A stretch of DNA of 64,000 bases from Fragilariopsis cylindrus CCMP1102 (GCA_900095095.1 FMBT01000378.1:1-64000); one strand, 5' to 3'; positions 9,585-20,573 are shown, numbered from the stretch's first letter. Program-made: numbers and translations. Notes: generated from the sequence alone by a model not told the origin.

Positions 9585-11637
9585 ATGCTGAAAAGATCCT
9601 TCCTTTGTGCTTTGATGACCATTATCGGAGTGACGTCAAAAATATCTCGCTTCTATTCTGTTTCTTGTTTCTCTACACATCATACCGGTATGCGTACTAC
9701 TAATAATAGTCGACGCGTTCCAGCGACGAGACAGAATGTTAATATCCAGAATAATATTGGTGTGAAAACGACAATAAGGGCATCATCATCATCATCATCA
9801 TCGCTGCTACGTGGTAGCAACACTCATGACAATGATAACAATAAGAAAATGGCCACCGTTGGTATTATAGGTGGAGGTGTTGCTGGATTATCGTGTGCAC
9901 GACATTTACAGTACGCTTACGACGTAACTGTTGTAAGTTAATTCATTAAGCAGTACTCGACGAACGAACGCGACGAAGGTTTTTAAATCATAACTCTCAA
10001 CTCGAAACAACAATTACCGCACTAAATGTCCACTTTCTCTCTCTATCCTTTTCTGTTTCAAGTACGATACTGGTCGCGTACGACCTGGTGGTCGTGCCTC
10101 ATCTCGTCAATCCAATGATCGATCAAAAGATGATATGAATAGCAACGCCAATACAGAGTTTCCTATCTTATCTCGTTTTCGATTCGATCATGCAGCGCAA
10201 TTCATCACAAGTACCTCGACAGCATCATTATCATCATCGGCAACGTCGTGGAAAACAGATTTTGACCAACAAGTCGAGAATTGGGTCGATCAAGGTATTC
10301 TTCGAACAGCACCATCGGATAGTGTATATGTTTTTAAAAAGAAGAAGAATTCAAATCCTCCTATATGTGAGGCATTATGTCTGAACCCGTCTTCGTCAGT
10401 TGATGATGATATTGACAAGCCACAACAGAATTTTTATTATCCACCCGAGGGTATGTCATCACTGGTGAGTGCATTAACAAGTGGAAATGCTTTCAATATC
10501 AAACAAGATGTTTGGGTCTCACCATCGTCTGGGGTCAAATATCAAGGACCTCCGGCTCCATTGGGATGTACTAGCGAAAATACAAAGGCTATTGATAATT
10601 GGAACGTCAGAGCGTCAGGAAAGACCATAGGAAAACATGATCATTTGATTATAGCTCATAATGGTAAATGTGCAGACCGACTGATGAGTAAAACACCCGC
10701 AAAAGACGTACACAGTCTATTGAGAGTTAATTTTAGTGATCGTGTTCCAGCCAATGGTGGAGAAAAGATGACATTGAATAGTTTATATAGTTTAACGTTG
10801 TGTTTGAAGGGACCATCGATTTTGTCACAATCTCTTCAGAAATCGGAATCATTTATTGCTGGATTCGTCCAGGATCATCCCAGACTTGGACTGGTAACGT
10901 GTCAAACTAACAAATATCCTACCACCACGTACAACAAAGACAACGAAAACGACGACGACAAAAATAATAATAATTTTGAAGTTTGGACAATCATGTCAAC
11001 GGCGCAATTTGCTAAGAAGTATAAGGCTCCCCAAGAAAATTTACCCGAAGATGTCATAGAAAATGTAACTAAATTATTAGTTGATTCGTTACAAGAAGAT
11101 ATAATTGGCAACAACAACAACAACAATAATAGCGATGGTACCACAGCAACGTTACAAAGCCAAGTTGTTGAATCTCGATTGCAACTATGGGGCGCAGCCG
11201 TTCCTTTGAATGTATGGCGGGGTGACCCATCAAACGACGACAAAAAATCTAAAGATTCTGGTTCGTCTGGATTTATATACGATCCAAGGTATCAAGTGGG
11301 TGTTTGTGGAGATTGGCTGATGGAACCATCTATCGCTGGCGCCTGGACGAGTGGACGACGATTGGCACAACATTTAATAAATGCATCGTCAGACAAAGAC
11401 GAAAACGGGAATTCTTCTAAATCAGAATCTGTGGGATTCAAGAAAGGATATTTTGAAGCCTCACAAGCAGTGAAAAAACTTGGAATTGCCGCATTAGATG
11501 GTCCAATTCAAAATGATGACAGTCAATCAAAACCAGCAAAGTCAAGACCTACTTCTAGACAAAACGACGGTAGCTACAAAGGAAGCAAGAATAATCAAAA
11601 TCGAAACAGGAAGACATCTTCTACCATAAGCAAATAG
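9585..11637 (+). CDS. renalase-like FAD-dependent amine oxidase, two exons
   Basis: Two exons, 9585-9932 and 10063-11637, flank a 130-bp intron (GTAAGT ... TTTCAAG) that lies between codons. The spliced product is 640 residues. Residues 96-101 are the FAD-binding GGGVAG (GxGxxG) after an ATVGII strand, and the exon junction reconstitutes VTVYDTGRVRPGGRAS. Exon 2 continues with RFDHAAQFI, matching the FDHGAQYFT hallmark of renalase/NAD(P)-FAD oxidases, and near the end VGVCGDWLMEPSIAGAWTSGRRLAQ, the C-terminal flavin-contact motif. The family oxidises amines or dihydronicotinamide isomers with O2. Asn/Asp-rich insertions lengthen the middle. The N-terminal 88 residues are basic and hydrophobic at the start, so organelle targeting is possible but not proven. 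Confidence 0.88.
9933..10062 (+). other. spliceosomal intron
   Basis: 130-bp phase-0 intron with a GTAAGT donor and a pyrimidine-rich tract before CAAG. Splicing restores the dinucleotide-binding fold and joins two frames that otherwise differ. Confidence 0.88.
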
Positions 11638-11782
11638 ATTCTGCGTAAAATAGTATAATACTGTTAGTATTATTCAGTCGGACTAGGTTCTTACTCTTAG
11701 GGATAGCTAATCTTTAGATTTATGTTATGTGCGTGTGTCCTTCTTATTCAGTCTCGTGGGTATACTTACTGTCTCTATTCTA

Positions 11783-13600
11783 CTAGTTGACAAAACCAGT
11801 ACAATAGGACATGTAAATAATACCTCCGAACAAAATGATTACTAAGGTTCCTGGAATCCAGACACTTGGATAGTGAACATCCTCGTGATGTCCACAAAAG
11901 AATAATCCACAGGGCAAATTTTGTGCGTCAGCCACTTCAGAGAACATTCGTCTATATATATCATCTGAAATAGCAACAACGTAATTGGTTGGTGGTAACA
12001 AATCTTGTTTGCCCAAACATGCATGACAATTAGTGCATTCACAACCACATGCGGCGTGCTTTCCTCCTCCTCCACTTTTGCCACCGGCAGACTTTCGAAG
12101 GATGGGATGGATATCTAACGATTCCCATTGTGGCGTAATACCTTGTTCCAGATCATCACTAATCCGATGATAATCTTCATAGTAATCCTCTATATTGGCC
12201 GGCCCGTCACTATACAAGTGACCTACAGTCAAAGGAAGTTCTTCTTCTTGCTCCGCTGTATCATCATCGTTGGATCCAGTAGAATTACTGTTTCTAAGAC
12301 TTGTTTTGTTGGATCTACTTTTTCCTTTATCGGGTATCATAACAAGACGGATAGCCTCATATGGATAGTACATAATAGGTCGCCCCTGTTCGTCGATACC
12401 ACCAAATAGAGAAGACTTGGCAATATTCGATCGCATCGACATCATACTAGAATCGCGCGATCCTGCACCGAAGCTGTCACCGGCCATACTATGGTAACTG
12501 TTGGAACTATTCCCTCGTCGATGACGCGATTTCAGGAGAAGAGGATTTCCACCACTGAGTGTTCGTGATCGATTATGCCCAGTACCTGTACCAGGTTCAC
12601 GAAGGGGAGGTAGTAAGGTACCATCACCAGATTTATTTCGACGATGAGCTCGGTTCGTTCGGAGGGGAGCATCAGAATTGGCTCGACGATGATTTTTACT
12701 AGGAGTACTTTTCTGACCATTACTACTAACTCCTCCCTTAAGTGCTGCAAATTGTTGCTGTGATCGTCCCGATGGAGGTAGCCGACGGGTTTGTACTGGA
12801 ACATTGTAAACTTCTGGTGATGCGCCTGTACTACCGTACCCGCTGCTGGTACCTCCGAGAGGAGGAAGAGCAGAAGTAGTAGTAGTGGGATTGTTACTGC
12901 CTAGTATTGGTTGCGATTCATTCCCACCAGATCCACCGAAAATATCATTCATGGATGGCAAACCTGAAGAAGAATGAGAGGCTTCACCTACTGTCCGGCG
13001 AGCGCTATTGTTGTTGCTACCTACTTGTATCCCCATTCGCGACGACGTTTTGGGAGATGATGAAAGTTGATATTGCTGCAGCTGCTGCTGATACTGCCGT
13101 TGTTGATACTGTTGCTGCTGCGGCTGTTGCATTGGATACCCCATGGGTGGTGGTGGATACGGATACGGTGCACCAGGACCACCAGCGTTTTGTTGTTGTT
13201 GTTGTTGCTGTTGTTGTGGAGGGAATGGATACAAAAATGGAGGCTGTGGCGGCATTCCTGATGTTCCTGGTATTGCGCCTATTACTTGTGACGATGGTTG
13301 AATGGCCGAATGAATGATAATCGGACTATGTTGTTGCTGTTGCTGCTGTTGCAATTGCTGGGAGAACACAGAGCTAGTTCCAGGTGGGGGATAATGTCCA
13401 GGAGGAGGCACAAAATATCCTCCTGTCATCATAGCATTATTCGGATCGTATGGTGACGGTACTGTTGCGGTACCATATGGCTGCTGCTGCTGCTGCTGTA
13501 TGGGAATGCCTGCAGTGTTGGTTTGTTGCAACAAGGGTGCAGATTCGCCAGAAGACGATTCATTTTTGCTGCTTTTTTGATGATCGAAAGAAGGAGCCAT
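11783..13600 (-). CDS. Q/P-rich protein with Cys cluster and C-terminal membrane anchor
   Basis: This 605-residue protein has no family I recognise. Residues 1-190 are Gln-, Pro- and Tyr-rich with several poly-Q runs. The middle is Ser/Arg/Asn-rich with repeated HRR-NS words (RRANSDAP, HRRNKSGDG, RRGNSS), likely phosphorylation targets. From about residue 400 it looks folded: GRPIMYYPYEAIRLVMIPDKGK, an acidic linker, then a dense cysteine motif HAACGCECTNCHACLGKQ, plausible as a metal site. The last about 25 residues (VWIPGTLVIILFGGIIYMSY) are one hydrophobic helix, so the bulk probably faces the cytosol from a tail anchor. The upstream leader has a TAGTC repeat. Confidence 0.75.
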   Translation of the reverse strand: MAPSFDHQKSSKNESSSGESAPLLQQTNTAGIPIQQQQQQPYGTATVPSPYDPNNAMMTGGYFVPPPGHYPPPGTSSVFSQQLQQQQQQQHSPIIIHSAIQPSSQVIGAIPGTSGMPPQPPFLYPFPPQQQQQQQQQNAGGPGAPYPYPPPPMGYPMQQPQQQQYQQRQYQQQLQQYQLSSSPKTSSRMGIQVGSNNNSARRTVGEASHSSSGLPSMNDIFGGSGGNESQPILGSNNPTTTTSALPPLGGTSSGYGSTGASPEVYNVPVQTRRLPPSGRSQQQFAALKGGVSSNGQKSTPSKNHRRANSDAPLRTNRAHRRNKSGDGTLLPPLREPGTGTGHNRSRTLSGGNPLLLKSRHRRGNSSNSYHSMAGDSFGAGSRDSSMMSMRSNIAKSSLFGGIDEQGRPIMYYPYEAIRLVMIPDKGKSRSNKTSLRNSNSTGSNDDDTAEQEEELPLTVGHLYSDGPANIEDYYEDYHRISDDLEQGITPQWESLDIHPILRKSAGGKSGGGGKHAACGCECTNCHACLGKQDLLPPTNYVVAISDDIYRRMFSEVADAQNLPCGLFFCGHHEDVHYPSVWIPGTLVIILFGGIIYMSYCTGFVN

Positions 13601-14118
13601 GATGGTCTAGTCTAGTAGTTTAGTATTCTAGTCTAGTCTAGTCTAGTCGAATACGGTATTTAGATTGTTTGATTGATTGATTGATTCCAATTCTTGGTTA
13701 CCCTGATTTCTTTCTTAAGGCACCTGAAGAAAAGTAAGGATTATTACACCTTCTTATACGTTTATCGCCGTATTCATCAAATTCTAATTGATGGAAATCG
13801 TTATTCTATCTCATTGTCGTTTTTTGTCAGTTTTTTAATTTATCATGTGATGTGATTCACAATCAAGATTCTTCGAAGATGGGCGATCTTCGTTCTTCGA
13901 CATCGATCGACTTCGGTGAAAGTGTCGAGGTGCACGAAAGCAATAAACTTTCAACGGATACCGCATAGCGGAATTGTTCGACTCGACTCACTCGAATAAA
14001 ATGCAGCAATTAGCTAGATCTTTGATAGATCTCTAATTTTCGCGTTCCTCCCATATCACCACAAAAGCAAAGCATGATGTACCGTAACGTCTTTAGTAAC
14101 AACAATTAAAACCGTAAG

Positions 14119-14156
<38 letters not shown>

Positions 14157-14226
14157 TCAAAGAAAGCAAGGAGAATAACATCTTCATTAGTAACGTAATT
14201 TCAAATAGACAAACAAAGTAGCAAAG
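13601..14226. promoter_or_regulatory. divergent promoter region with TAGTC and GA repeats
   Basis: The spacer between divergent genes holds a TCTAG/TAGTC pentamer repeat near 13607-13648 next to the Q/P-rich gene, a short TTGA repeat near 13670-13684, and a GA run of about 30 bases near 14118-14151 in the probable leader of the lipase gene. Confidence 0.5.
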
Positions 14227-15768
14227 ATGATTCGACCGATAGTAGGGCTATTACCAAAAACAAGAAAATCAGCACCACAACGAATGACGCGACGAATATT
14301 ATTGCGGTTTTTGTTTCTAATTGTTACCCTTGTTGTCACTGTAAGCACGGCGACGGCAGCAGAATCAATTGCCGAACAACAGTGTTCGTCAAAGAATAAA
14401 ACAACAAATAATTACTATCATCTTGTGGTTCTTGTACATGGATATTTGGGTTCCGATCGTGAACAGGATTATTTAAGTGAAGCTTTGATTGAAAAAAGTA
14501 AGAAATCAATTCAAGAATTATTACTTTCAAATTCGAATTCGTATAATAAGAATGACATTGAGGATGGTTCTTGTATAAACCAGAATCAAAACAAACACCA
14601 GTTTGTCATATTATCTTCTAAGGCCAATGTAAATAATTCGACTGATGGGATCGCTAAGGGTGGAGAACGTTTAGCAGTTGAAATTTCGGCTTGGATACAA
14701 CAATATACAGCTGATATCCAGGAGCATTCGAGTTCGAATTCAAATTCAAATTCAAATTCAAATTCGACGGAAACGATTGTGACATTATCCTTGATCGGAA
14801 ATTCATTAGGAGGACTATATAGTCGTTATGCATTGGCAGAACTATATTACAATACCAAATCATTCGATAAGATACTTCCATTAATTTTCGGTACGACATC
14901 TTCACCACATTTGGGTGTATCACAAGAAACGTTTATTGAATTACCAAAATGGGTTGAACCGTACGTTGCAACTGTTATGCAACAACAATCGATGGATGAT
15001 CTATTTAGTAGTAATAATTCAACTGTTGTTATGGATATGTGTCGTCGTCCTCATTCTGATGATGAGGATGATAATAATAATCGTGATTATTTACATCCAC
15101 TACAGCAATTCCAGAAACGAATTGTTGTTGCTAATGCATACAATACTGATTTTTTAGTATCTGTTTCATCGGGTGCATTTTTGTCTTCTAACAGTAATTC
15201 CGTACATTATCATCAAGATCCTGATTATGACGATACTACTTGTACTACTTGTACTACTGGTACTGGTACTGGTACTGGTAGGTTGATGAGAAATGTTGAC
15301 CACGTGGCATTGCAAGTGACAACTGCAACAACAACGTCTTCTTCGGTCGCGAAAGAAGAATCAAAGACAACCACTAGCGCAGGCAGTGACGATGATGATG
15401 ATGATGATGATGACGATCACAAAACAAGTAGGAGATCTTGTGTGGATTCATTAGATGAATTGGGATGGCATAAAATTTTCGTTGATACACGAGATGTGTT
15501 ACCATCATGGTTACAATTATCGACACCGGAACTGGTACGACAAGTAAGTTATACAAGTAATGAATTACAAGCACAATTCAAAAGATACGGAACATTATTA
15601 CCAATAGCACATCCATTAAATATGGCAAATGCTAAAACTGATTTGTATAGACAATTAACAAAAGCTGGACAACCCATAATGGATGCATTAGCAGAATTAT
15701 TGATAATAGATATGATCGAATTATCCGAGAAGCATTCAGAATCACAGGAACAACAACAACAACAATGA
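14227..15768 (+). CDS. DUF676-type alpha/beta-hydrolase (lipase/esterase), secretory
   Basis: This 513-residue protein starts with a basic stretch and a hydrophobic signal or anchor (residues 23-45, LLRFLFLIVTLVVTVSTATA). It then has the alpha/beta-hydrolase oxyanion strand VVLVHGYLGS (H71-G72) and the nucleophile elbow GNSLGG with Ser193, followed by LYSRYALAELYY, the typical DUF676/ROG1-like continuation. FGTTSSPHLGV and NVDHVAL are candidate sites near the acid and histidine of the triad. Poly-SN, poly-TG and poly-D insertions expand loops. DUF676 proteins hydrolyse glycerolipids or other esters. The frame is intact with a single ATG start. It converges on the gene at 16425. Confidence 0.85.
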   Translation: MIRPIVGLLPKTRKSAPQRMTRRILLRFLFLIVTLVVTVSTATAAESIAEQQCSSKNKTTNNYYHLVVLVHGYLGSDREQDYLSEALIEKSKKSIQELLLSNSNSYNKNDIEDGSCINQNQNKHQFVILSSKANVNNSTDGIAKGGERLAVEISAWIQQYTADIQEHSSSNSNSNSNSNSTETIVTLSLIGNSLGGLYSRYALAELYYNTKSFDKILPLIFGTTSSPHLGVSQETFIELPKWVEPYVATVMQQQSMDDLFSSNNSTVVMDMCRRPHSDDEDDNNNRDYLHPLQQFQKRIVVANAYNTDFLVSVSSGAFLSSNSNSVHYHQDPDYDDTTCTTCTTGTGTGTGRLMRNVDHVALQVTTATTTSSSVAKEESKTTTSAGSDDDDDDDDDDHKTSRRSCVDSLDELGWHKIFVDTRDVLPSWLQLSTPELVRQVSYTSNELQAQFKRYGTLLPIAHPLNMANAKTDLYRQLTKAGQPIMDALAELLIIDMIELSEKHSESQEQQQQQ

Positions 15769-16424
15769 TAAACATGATAAGATATGAAATTTAAGAGTAC
15801 AGTACACATCGCAATACCTAAACAACAATTTTTAACACTATGTAATTGAACTAAATAGCATGCTTATTATTACTGTACTAGCCTATGCGAGTATAATATA
15901 TATATATATAGTTGTTTAAGCTTTTTTTTTTGTATGACTCTATAGCTATCTAGCTACATCCTATTCTGTATAGTCTTATATACTATTATGACATGATGTT
16001 GTTGGTTGTTCGTGCTTACTTACGGCTACACTATTCAAGTCTTTTTTTGTGTCAAGTAATCTCAGCAAAAACAAAATCTTACTTCAGTACTCCGTTATCG
16101 TACACGGTAAACTAATCTGATGAAAGATTGTTTGTACTTGAAAGAATTGTTCTGCTTGCAGACTTGAAAGAAAAAAGAAAACTACAAGCACTAACTACAG
16201 TAACGTTATGAGTTTTTATTTTATATAAATGTGTAATACAAAAGAGTAAAGATTTGAAATAATAGTAAGTTTTTCCTTCTATTTGTTAATGTTATCATTA
16301 GTAGCATATGATGGTTTCTATTATATTATTCATTATTCGTTAACTATTTTATTGTTATTTTTTAGCGTGTGCGTGTGTGCGTGGCTCTGTCTCAGTCTCA
16401 ATTCAAGTACTATTTACAGTATTA
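15769..16424. other. convergent intergenic spacer
   Basis: AT-rich spacer shared by the 3' ends of two convergent genes, with a TA dinucleotide run near 15894-15911 and scattered TACTGTA words. No coding frame is convincing. Confidence 0.4.
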
Positions 16425-17798
16425 CTAGATATGTACAACTCGAAGAGCACCAAGACCATTTCGTCTATTACGAGTAGTAGTAGTACTAGTAGTAGTAGTA
16501 GATCGATTTGGAGATGATGATGATGATGATGTTGATGATGTTGGTAATAAACATGCAAGTCGATCACGGAATCTCATATGACCAATACCAATACCAATAC
16601 CATTATTGTTATTGTTATATTGTCGATCATTATTATTTCGTTGTTGAAAATCTTGGATAATAATAATTCCATCCAAAGAAACGACGTGTTGATGTTGTTG
16701 TTCTTCGGTATTGGTAGCATTAGTATGTACAGTATTATTATTATTATTATTATGCGTAGTAATGAATGATGAGGAGGATTCATAATCATCATCTTCTTGA
16801 TGTTCTAATTCCAAAAGATCAAGATTATTTGTGGTTGTTGTTTTTGTCGTCGTCGTGCTTGGTAGCTGCATTAATTGCATGGATCGACATTTGTGAAAAT
16901 CATATTTGGAAGGTCCAATACTAACAGCGTTGTTGTACGTAGAGGAAGATGCAGATGCAGATGATATTGATGATAATGACACTGATGAGAAGGACGATAC
17001 TGAGGATTGATCCTCATTGTTATTATTATTTGCATTTGCTGCCTGTTCTTCTTCTTCCTCATTTGCTTCCTTCTCTTCTTTTTGATAGTGTGCAGCACGT
17101 TGAAAGGCAGCAACCTGCATCGGATAACTATATTCATTATAGGACATAGCAATCATAATTGGATCATGAATACCATCCATCACTTGCATCGATTGTTCAT
17201 CAAAGACAGCGGATATTGATTTCATTCGTGTGGCTCTTCTTTGACGTTTCCCGGTCCGTGTTTTACCTTCTAATCCTCGAATACATAATAATGATCGTTG
17301 AGATTGTGTCTCAGTATGTTCATGATAACAAAATGAGGAATCAGTAGCTGTTAGTTCAATTTCATCTCTGGGGATCATTCGATTCAGTAATGCCACAGTA
17401 TCTTTTATTTCCTGACGTATAGTACGCATTTCATCAAGACAATAATAGGCATTATATTTTTCTTCATTGGTATAATCATCAAGATTAATAACAGCACCAA
17501 CATGTACAGCAGCTTCAGTTGAAAAAGAAACAGATCGTTTCTGTTTATGTTTATGTTGTTGTTGTTCATTATGTGTATTTGCTGTGGATGTTAAACACGA
17601 TGATGATAATAATGATGATGATGATGATAATGATGACGACGATGATACTGATGTAACAGTTGGAGCTGTTGATGTTGATGATTCTTCTTCATCTTCCTCT
17701 ACTACATGTACTTTCTCATTGTTGTTTTTGATGATGTCGTCACTTATGTAAAAGACAACACCGTTTTCAATTTGATTCTTGTTGCATAACGGAGACAT
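16425..17798 (-). CDS. low-complexity protein of a diatom-type family, function unknown
   Basis: The frame is open from 17885, but the Met at 17798 (MSPLCNKNQ) is the better start, giving 457 residues. The recognisable part lies between about residues 110 and 245: a helix YNAYYCLDEMRTIRQEIKDTVALLN, then CIRGLEGKTRTGKRQRR, AVFDEQSMQVMDG, then IAMSYNEYS and a helix AAFQRAAH. This order (helix, RGLE-T-G, A-V-EQ-Q, IA-Y-S) recurs in a protein family I associate with diatoms, whose function is not known to me. The rest is Ser, Asn, Thr and Asp runs. No membrane segment remains after the chosen start. It is divergent from the gene at 18550. Confidence 0.65.
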   Translation of the reverse strand: MSPLCNKNQIENGVVFYISDDIIKNNNEKVHVVEEDEEESSTSTAPTVTSVSSSSSLSSSSSLLSSSCLTSTANTHNEQQQHKHKQKRSVSFSTEAAVHVGAVINLDDYTNEEKYNAYYCLDEMRTIRQEIKDTVALLNRMIPRDEIELTATDSSFCYHEHTETQSQRSLLCIRGLEGKTRTGKRQRRATRMKSISAVFDEQSMQVMDGIHDPIMIAMSYNEYSYPMQVAAFQRAAHYQKEEKEANEEEEEQAANANNNNNEDQSSVSSFSSVSLSSISSASASSSTYNNAVSIGPSKYDFHKCRSMQLMQLPSTTTTKTTTTNNLDLLELEHQEDDDYESSSSFITTHNNNNNNTVHTNATNTEEQQHQHVVSLDGIIIIQDFQQRNNNDRQYNNNNNGIGIGIGHMRFRDRLACLLPTSSTSSSSSSPNRSTTTTSTTTTRNRRNGLGALRVVHI

Positions 17799-18549
17799 TG
17801 TTTGATAACTTTGTGAGAGTCGAGGATGGTTAGAATATATGACAAAGACAAGCCAATTGTCTAAACACAGCCACAACACAAACACACAAACAACAAATTT
17901 GGTGAATTAATTAAAAAAAATTGAAAAGTAAGTTTATTAAAACCACGCCAGCAGTTATCGGCGGTGACGAAAGAGCACGAAAATTCAACAAAAATTTGTC
18001 GGCAAAAGAGTACATGTACACCGCCGCCGTTATAATTTTCTCAATTTTACGTCAGTAATCGCGTGAAAGTTACATACTGTATGTCGTAAGAAACGTTAGC
18101 AAATACCTTACCGTATTTCGGTCCTGTGTTTTTTGTTCAGTTGGTGGTTTTGTCTTCTTGTCCGCCAGAAAATTTTCGTCGTGAGAAAAAGCAAGAAAGC
18201 GTGGTCGAAAATTTATCCTTCCGAAAATGAATATGCAAAAAATTGCTTGGCTGAGAACTTTAATTTCAGCCAATCCTTTCATTCACATACAAACAAACTT
18301 CAAGAACACAAAACAGAAAAAAACAGAGGAGGAACGTCGCTGAATCGACTCACTCGACTAATTAATCATTCACGAGTATTCCGTGACTTGATCCAGTATC
18401 TTTTTTAGCAGTGTCCATTTCAACCCAGTATCTTTTGCGTTGACGACACTTGAATCGAATCAACAAGATCAAGAGATCGAAGAACATATTCCGATCAGAA
18501 ATTATGCTAAAGACACCAACTGTTTTTAATTCGACAAGACATTATTCGT
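17799..18549. promoter_or_regulatory. divergent promoter region
   Basis: Spacer of about 750 bp between divergent genes. Two overlapping short ORFs (18070-18408, opposite strands) have no recognisable content. No repeat or RNA gene is seen. Confidence 0.35.
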
Positions 18550-20046
18550 ATGAAAGCTATAGCTTGCACAACAATACGGAAAATCAAAGCAGGCATCCGT
18601 AAGTTAGTTCCAAACAAGAAAAGTATTTTACCCATCCCAAAGAGAGTCAGTCAGTCAGTCAACATGCGACAACAACAACAACAACAACAACAACGACAAC
18701 GACAACGACGACGACAAGGAAAGCGCAATAGCAACAGCAACAGCAACAGCAACAGCAACGTCGCTAATAAAACGAATTCGACCGTACAGTTAATATTGAT
18801 CATCGTCAGTTTACTGGACTTAGTCGATAATCATCGTGTTAGTTCGTTTTCTTCGTCGTCGATAGTTTCTTCCAATTCTATTAGTATATATTATAATTCT
18901 CATTTTTCTTTGTTGTTTGCCAATAAGGACAACAACGATAACGATACAATTGAATGGGATGCTGATTCGAATCACAAAATTCAAAAAGTTGGTCGATTAG
19001 CATCCTATTCCGATAATTGGTTACTTGATTTTCATAATTGGGACCAATCTGGAAAGCAAACCATTACAAATTCCTTATCTGTTTGGAATGAAGAAATTCG
19101 GAATGAACAACAGAATATTGTTGAATGGCAAGATTCATTTCAACGGAATAATTTAGCAGACTTTACACCACCCATGTCGAATGGATTAAATTGTTTAATG
19201 GTTGGTGATAGAGAAGGAGAAGGAGAAGGAGATGGCGTAAATCGTGTCAAACTTCCTTGGGAGAATGAACCCGAAGCAAAAATTACATCTCTCAGAGTTC
19301 TAAATATGGAAGATCATGATGCCAATGACGATGACGATGATGATGATGACGATGACGATTATTTATCGATCACGGAAACACCAATCGCGACAACTACATG
19401 TACTAAAATGGAAGAAGAAATGGAGACTAGCACGGCGGGTGTAGAAACAGTCATAACCTTCGAATGTGACGACGAAAACTGCAATGAAGTCTTCGATAGC
19501 TCCAACGATAACAATACCAACGACGATTTGATTTCAAAAGGCTCTATTACATCATCAATGATCGCAAATTGTGGTACTAATGGAGCGACGGTACGGACCG
19601 AACTTATTGTTTCAAATACAAAAATAACGACAACGACAAAGGCAACAACCGACTCAACAACAACAACGTCTTCGACGACGACAAACAGCGACAAGATCCG
19701 TGTCCAGGACCCAAACAAACAACGGGCTGCTGTTTATGATTGTATCGTCGATCAGGGTCTATTGGATAAAGTTCTAATATTAGAAAACAATCATGAAGCG
19801 GTTCGTGAATTATTAGAAGAAGCGGCGATAGCAATTCGAGAATATGGTATATATGTTTTAGTTACTAAAGGTTTATTAACAACAGAAACAAGAACTTTAT
19901 TAGAAGATTGTGGTGATAAAGTTGGTATGGAATGGGAATTTGAATTGGATGGTATATCCAATGATTTGGAGGTCGTATCTGTAGCTCGTCGATTTTGTAC
20001 AGGTGAAATGCCGAAGGTTGGACGTCTTTCTCGGTATCAACCGTGA
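18550..20046 (+). CDS. unknown protein with a methyltransferase-like C-terminal half
   Basis: The 498-residue product begins with a basic tail and poly-Q, then a hydrophobic segment (about residues 78-92). KVGRLASYSDNWLLDFHNWDQ lies near residue 140. A long Asp/Thr-rich linker follows. The last about 110 residues, YDCIVDQGLLDKVL through a helix and YGIYVLVTKG then TRTLLEDCGDKVGMEWEFEL, resemble the second half of a METTL13-type class I methyltransferase, where D-x-GTLD marks motif post-II and the G-Y-V strand follows. No glycine-rich SAM-binding motif I is visible, so either it is degenerate or the similarity is only structural. KVGRLSRYQP at the end echoes KVGRLASYSD near the start. Three in-frame Met codons could be the start; the first is listed. 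Confidence 0.6.
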   Translation: MKAIACTTIRKIKAGIRKLVPNKKSILPIPKRVSQSVNMRQQQQQQQQRQRQRRRQGKRNSNSNSNSNSNVANKTNSTVQLILIIVSLLDLVDNHRVSSFSSSSIVSSNSISIYYNSHFSLLFANKDNNDNDTIEWDADSNHKIQKVGRLASYSDNWLLDFHNWDQSGKQTITNSLSVWNEEIRNEQQNIVEWQDSFQRNNLADFTPPMSNGLNCLMVGDREGEGEGDGVNRVKLPWENEPEAKITSLRVLNMEDHDANDDDDDDDDDDDYLSITETPIATTTCTKMEEEMETSTAGVETVITFECDDENCNEVFDSSNDNNTNDDLISKGSITSSMIANCGTNGATVRTELIVSNTKITTTTKATTDSTTTTSSTTTNSDKIRVQDPNKQRAAVYDCIVDQGLLDKVLILENNHEAVRELLEEAAIAIREYGIYVLVTKGLLTTETRTLLEDCGDKVGMEWEFELDGISNDLEVVSVARRFCTGEMPKVGRLSRYQP

Positions 20047-20228
20047 GAGATAGATGAGATATCATAGTACTATATACACAAAAAAGAAATGGACACACGC
20101 AATAGAACGATAAATAAATAAATCTCAATTTTCTTTTGGCAATGAAGAATCCTTGCAGTCATCATAATTTTATTATCTTTGTGTGTTGATTTTGTAGATA
20201 TATACTTTCACTGTATCATGTGCAATAA

Positions 20229-20573
20229 ATTCAAAAGGATATATTTGCTGTAGCAGTAGCAAAAGTTGGGCTGAACCATGTTATTCCTTCAATTACAGAG
20301 GATGCTCTTTGTCCTTCAGATTTCATTGCTCTGAATACCTTAGGGAAGCTTCTTTTCGGGTTTGACATATGCATAATCGAAGACAACATTCAGTGCCTTT
20401 TCTCAATTTACCATGCAGGGGATATTCAATATTATTGTGCGTCTAATTTTTCACAGGGCGAAACTTCAATCTTGAGCGCGTTGCGTTTACTATGTCATTT
20501 GCTTCCGTTTTCAAAGTTTGTTGAGGTGACGTTACAGAAACGGAAAGAATTACCCCTGAAGAACAGAACATAA
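20229..20573 (+). pseudogene. ATG-less open frame, gene fragment or lost exon
   Basis: A frame of 114 codons is open between two stops and contains no ATG. It reads like protein, with good alternation of hydrophobic and polar residues: GLNHVIPSITEDALCPSDF, ALNTLGKLLFGFDICIIED, SILSALRLLCHLLPF and VEVTLQKRKELP. It lies in the spacer between two plus-strand genes. I recognise no family. It may be the last exon of an undetected gene or a remnant. AG acceptor-like sites exist near its 5' end, but I found no partner exon upstream. Confidence 0.3.
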
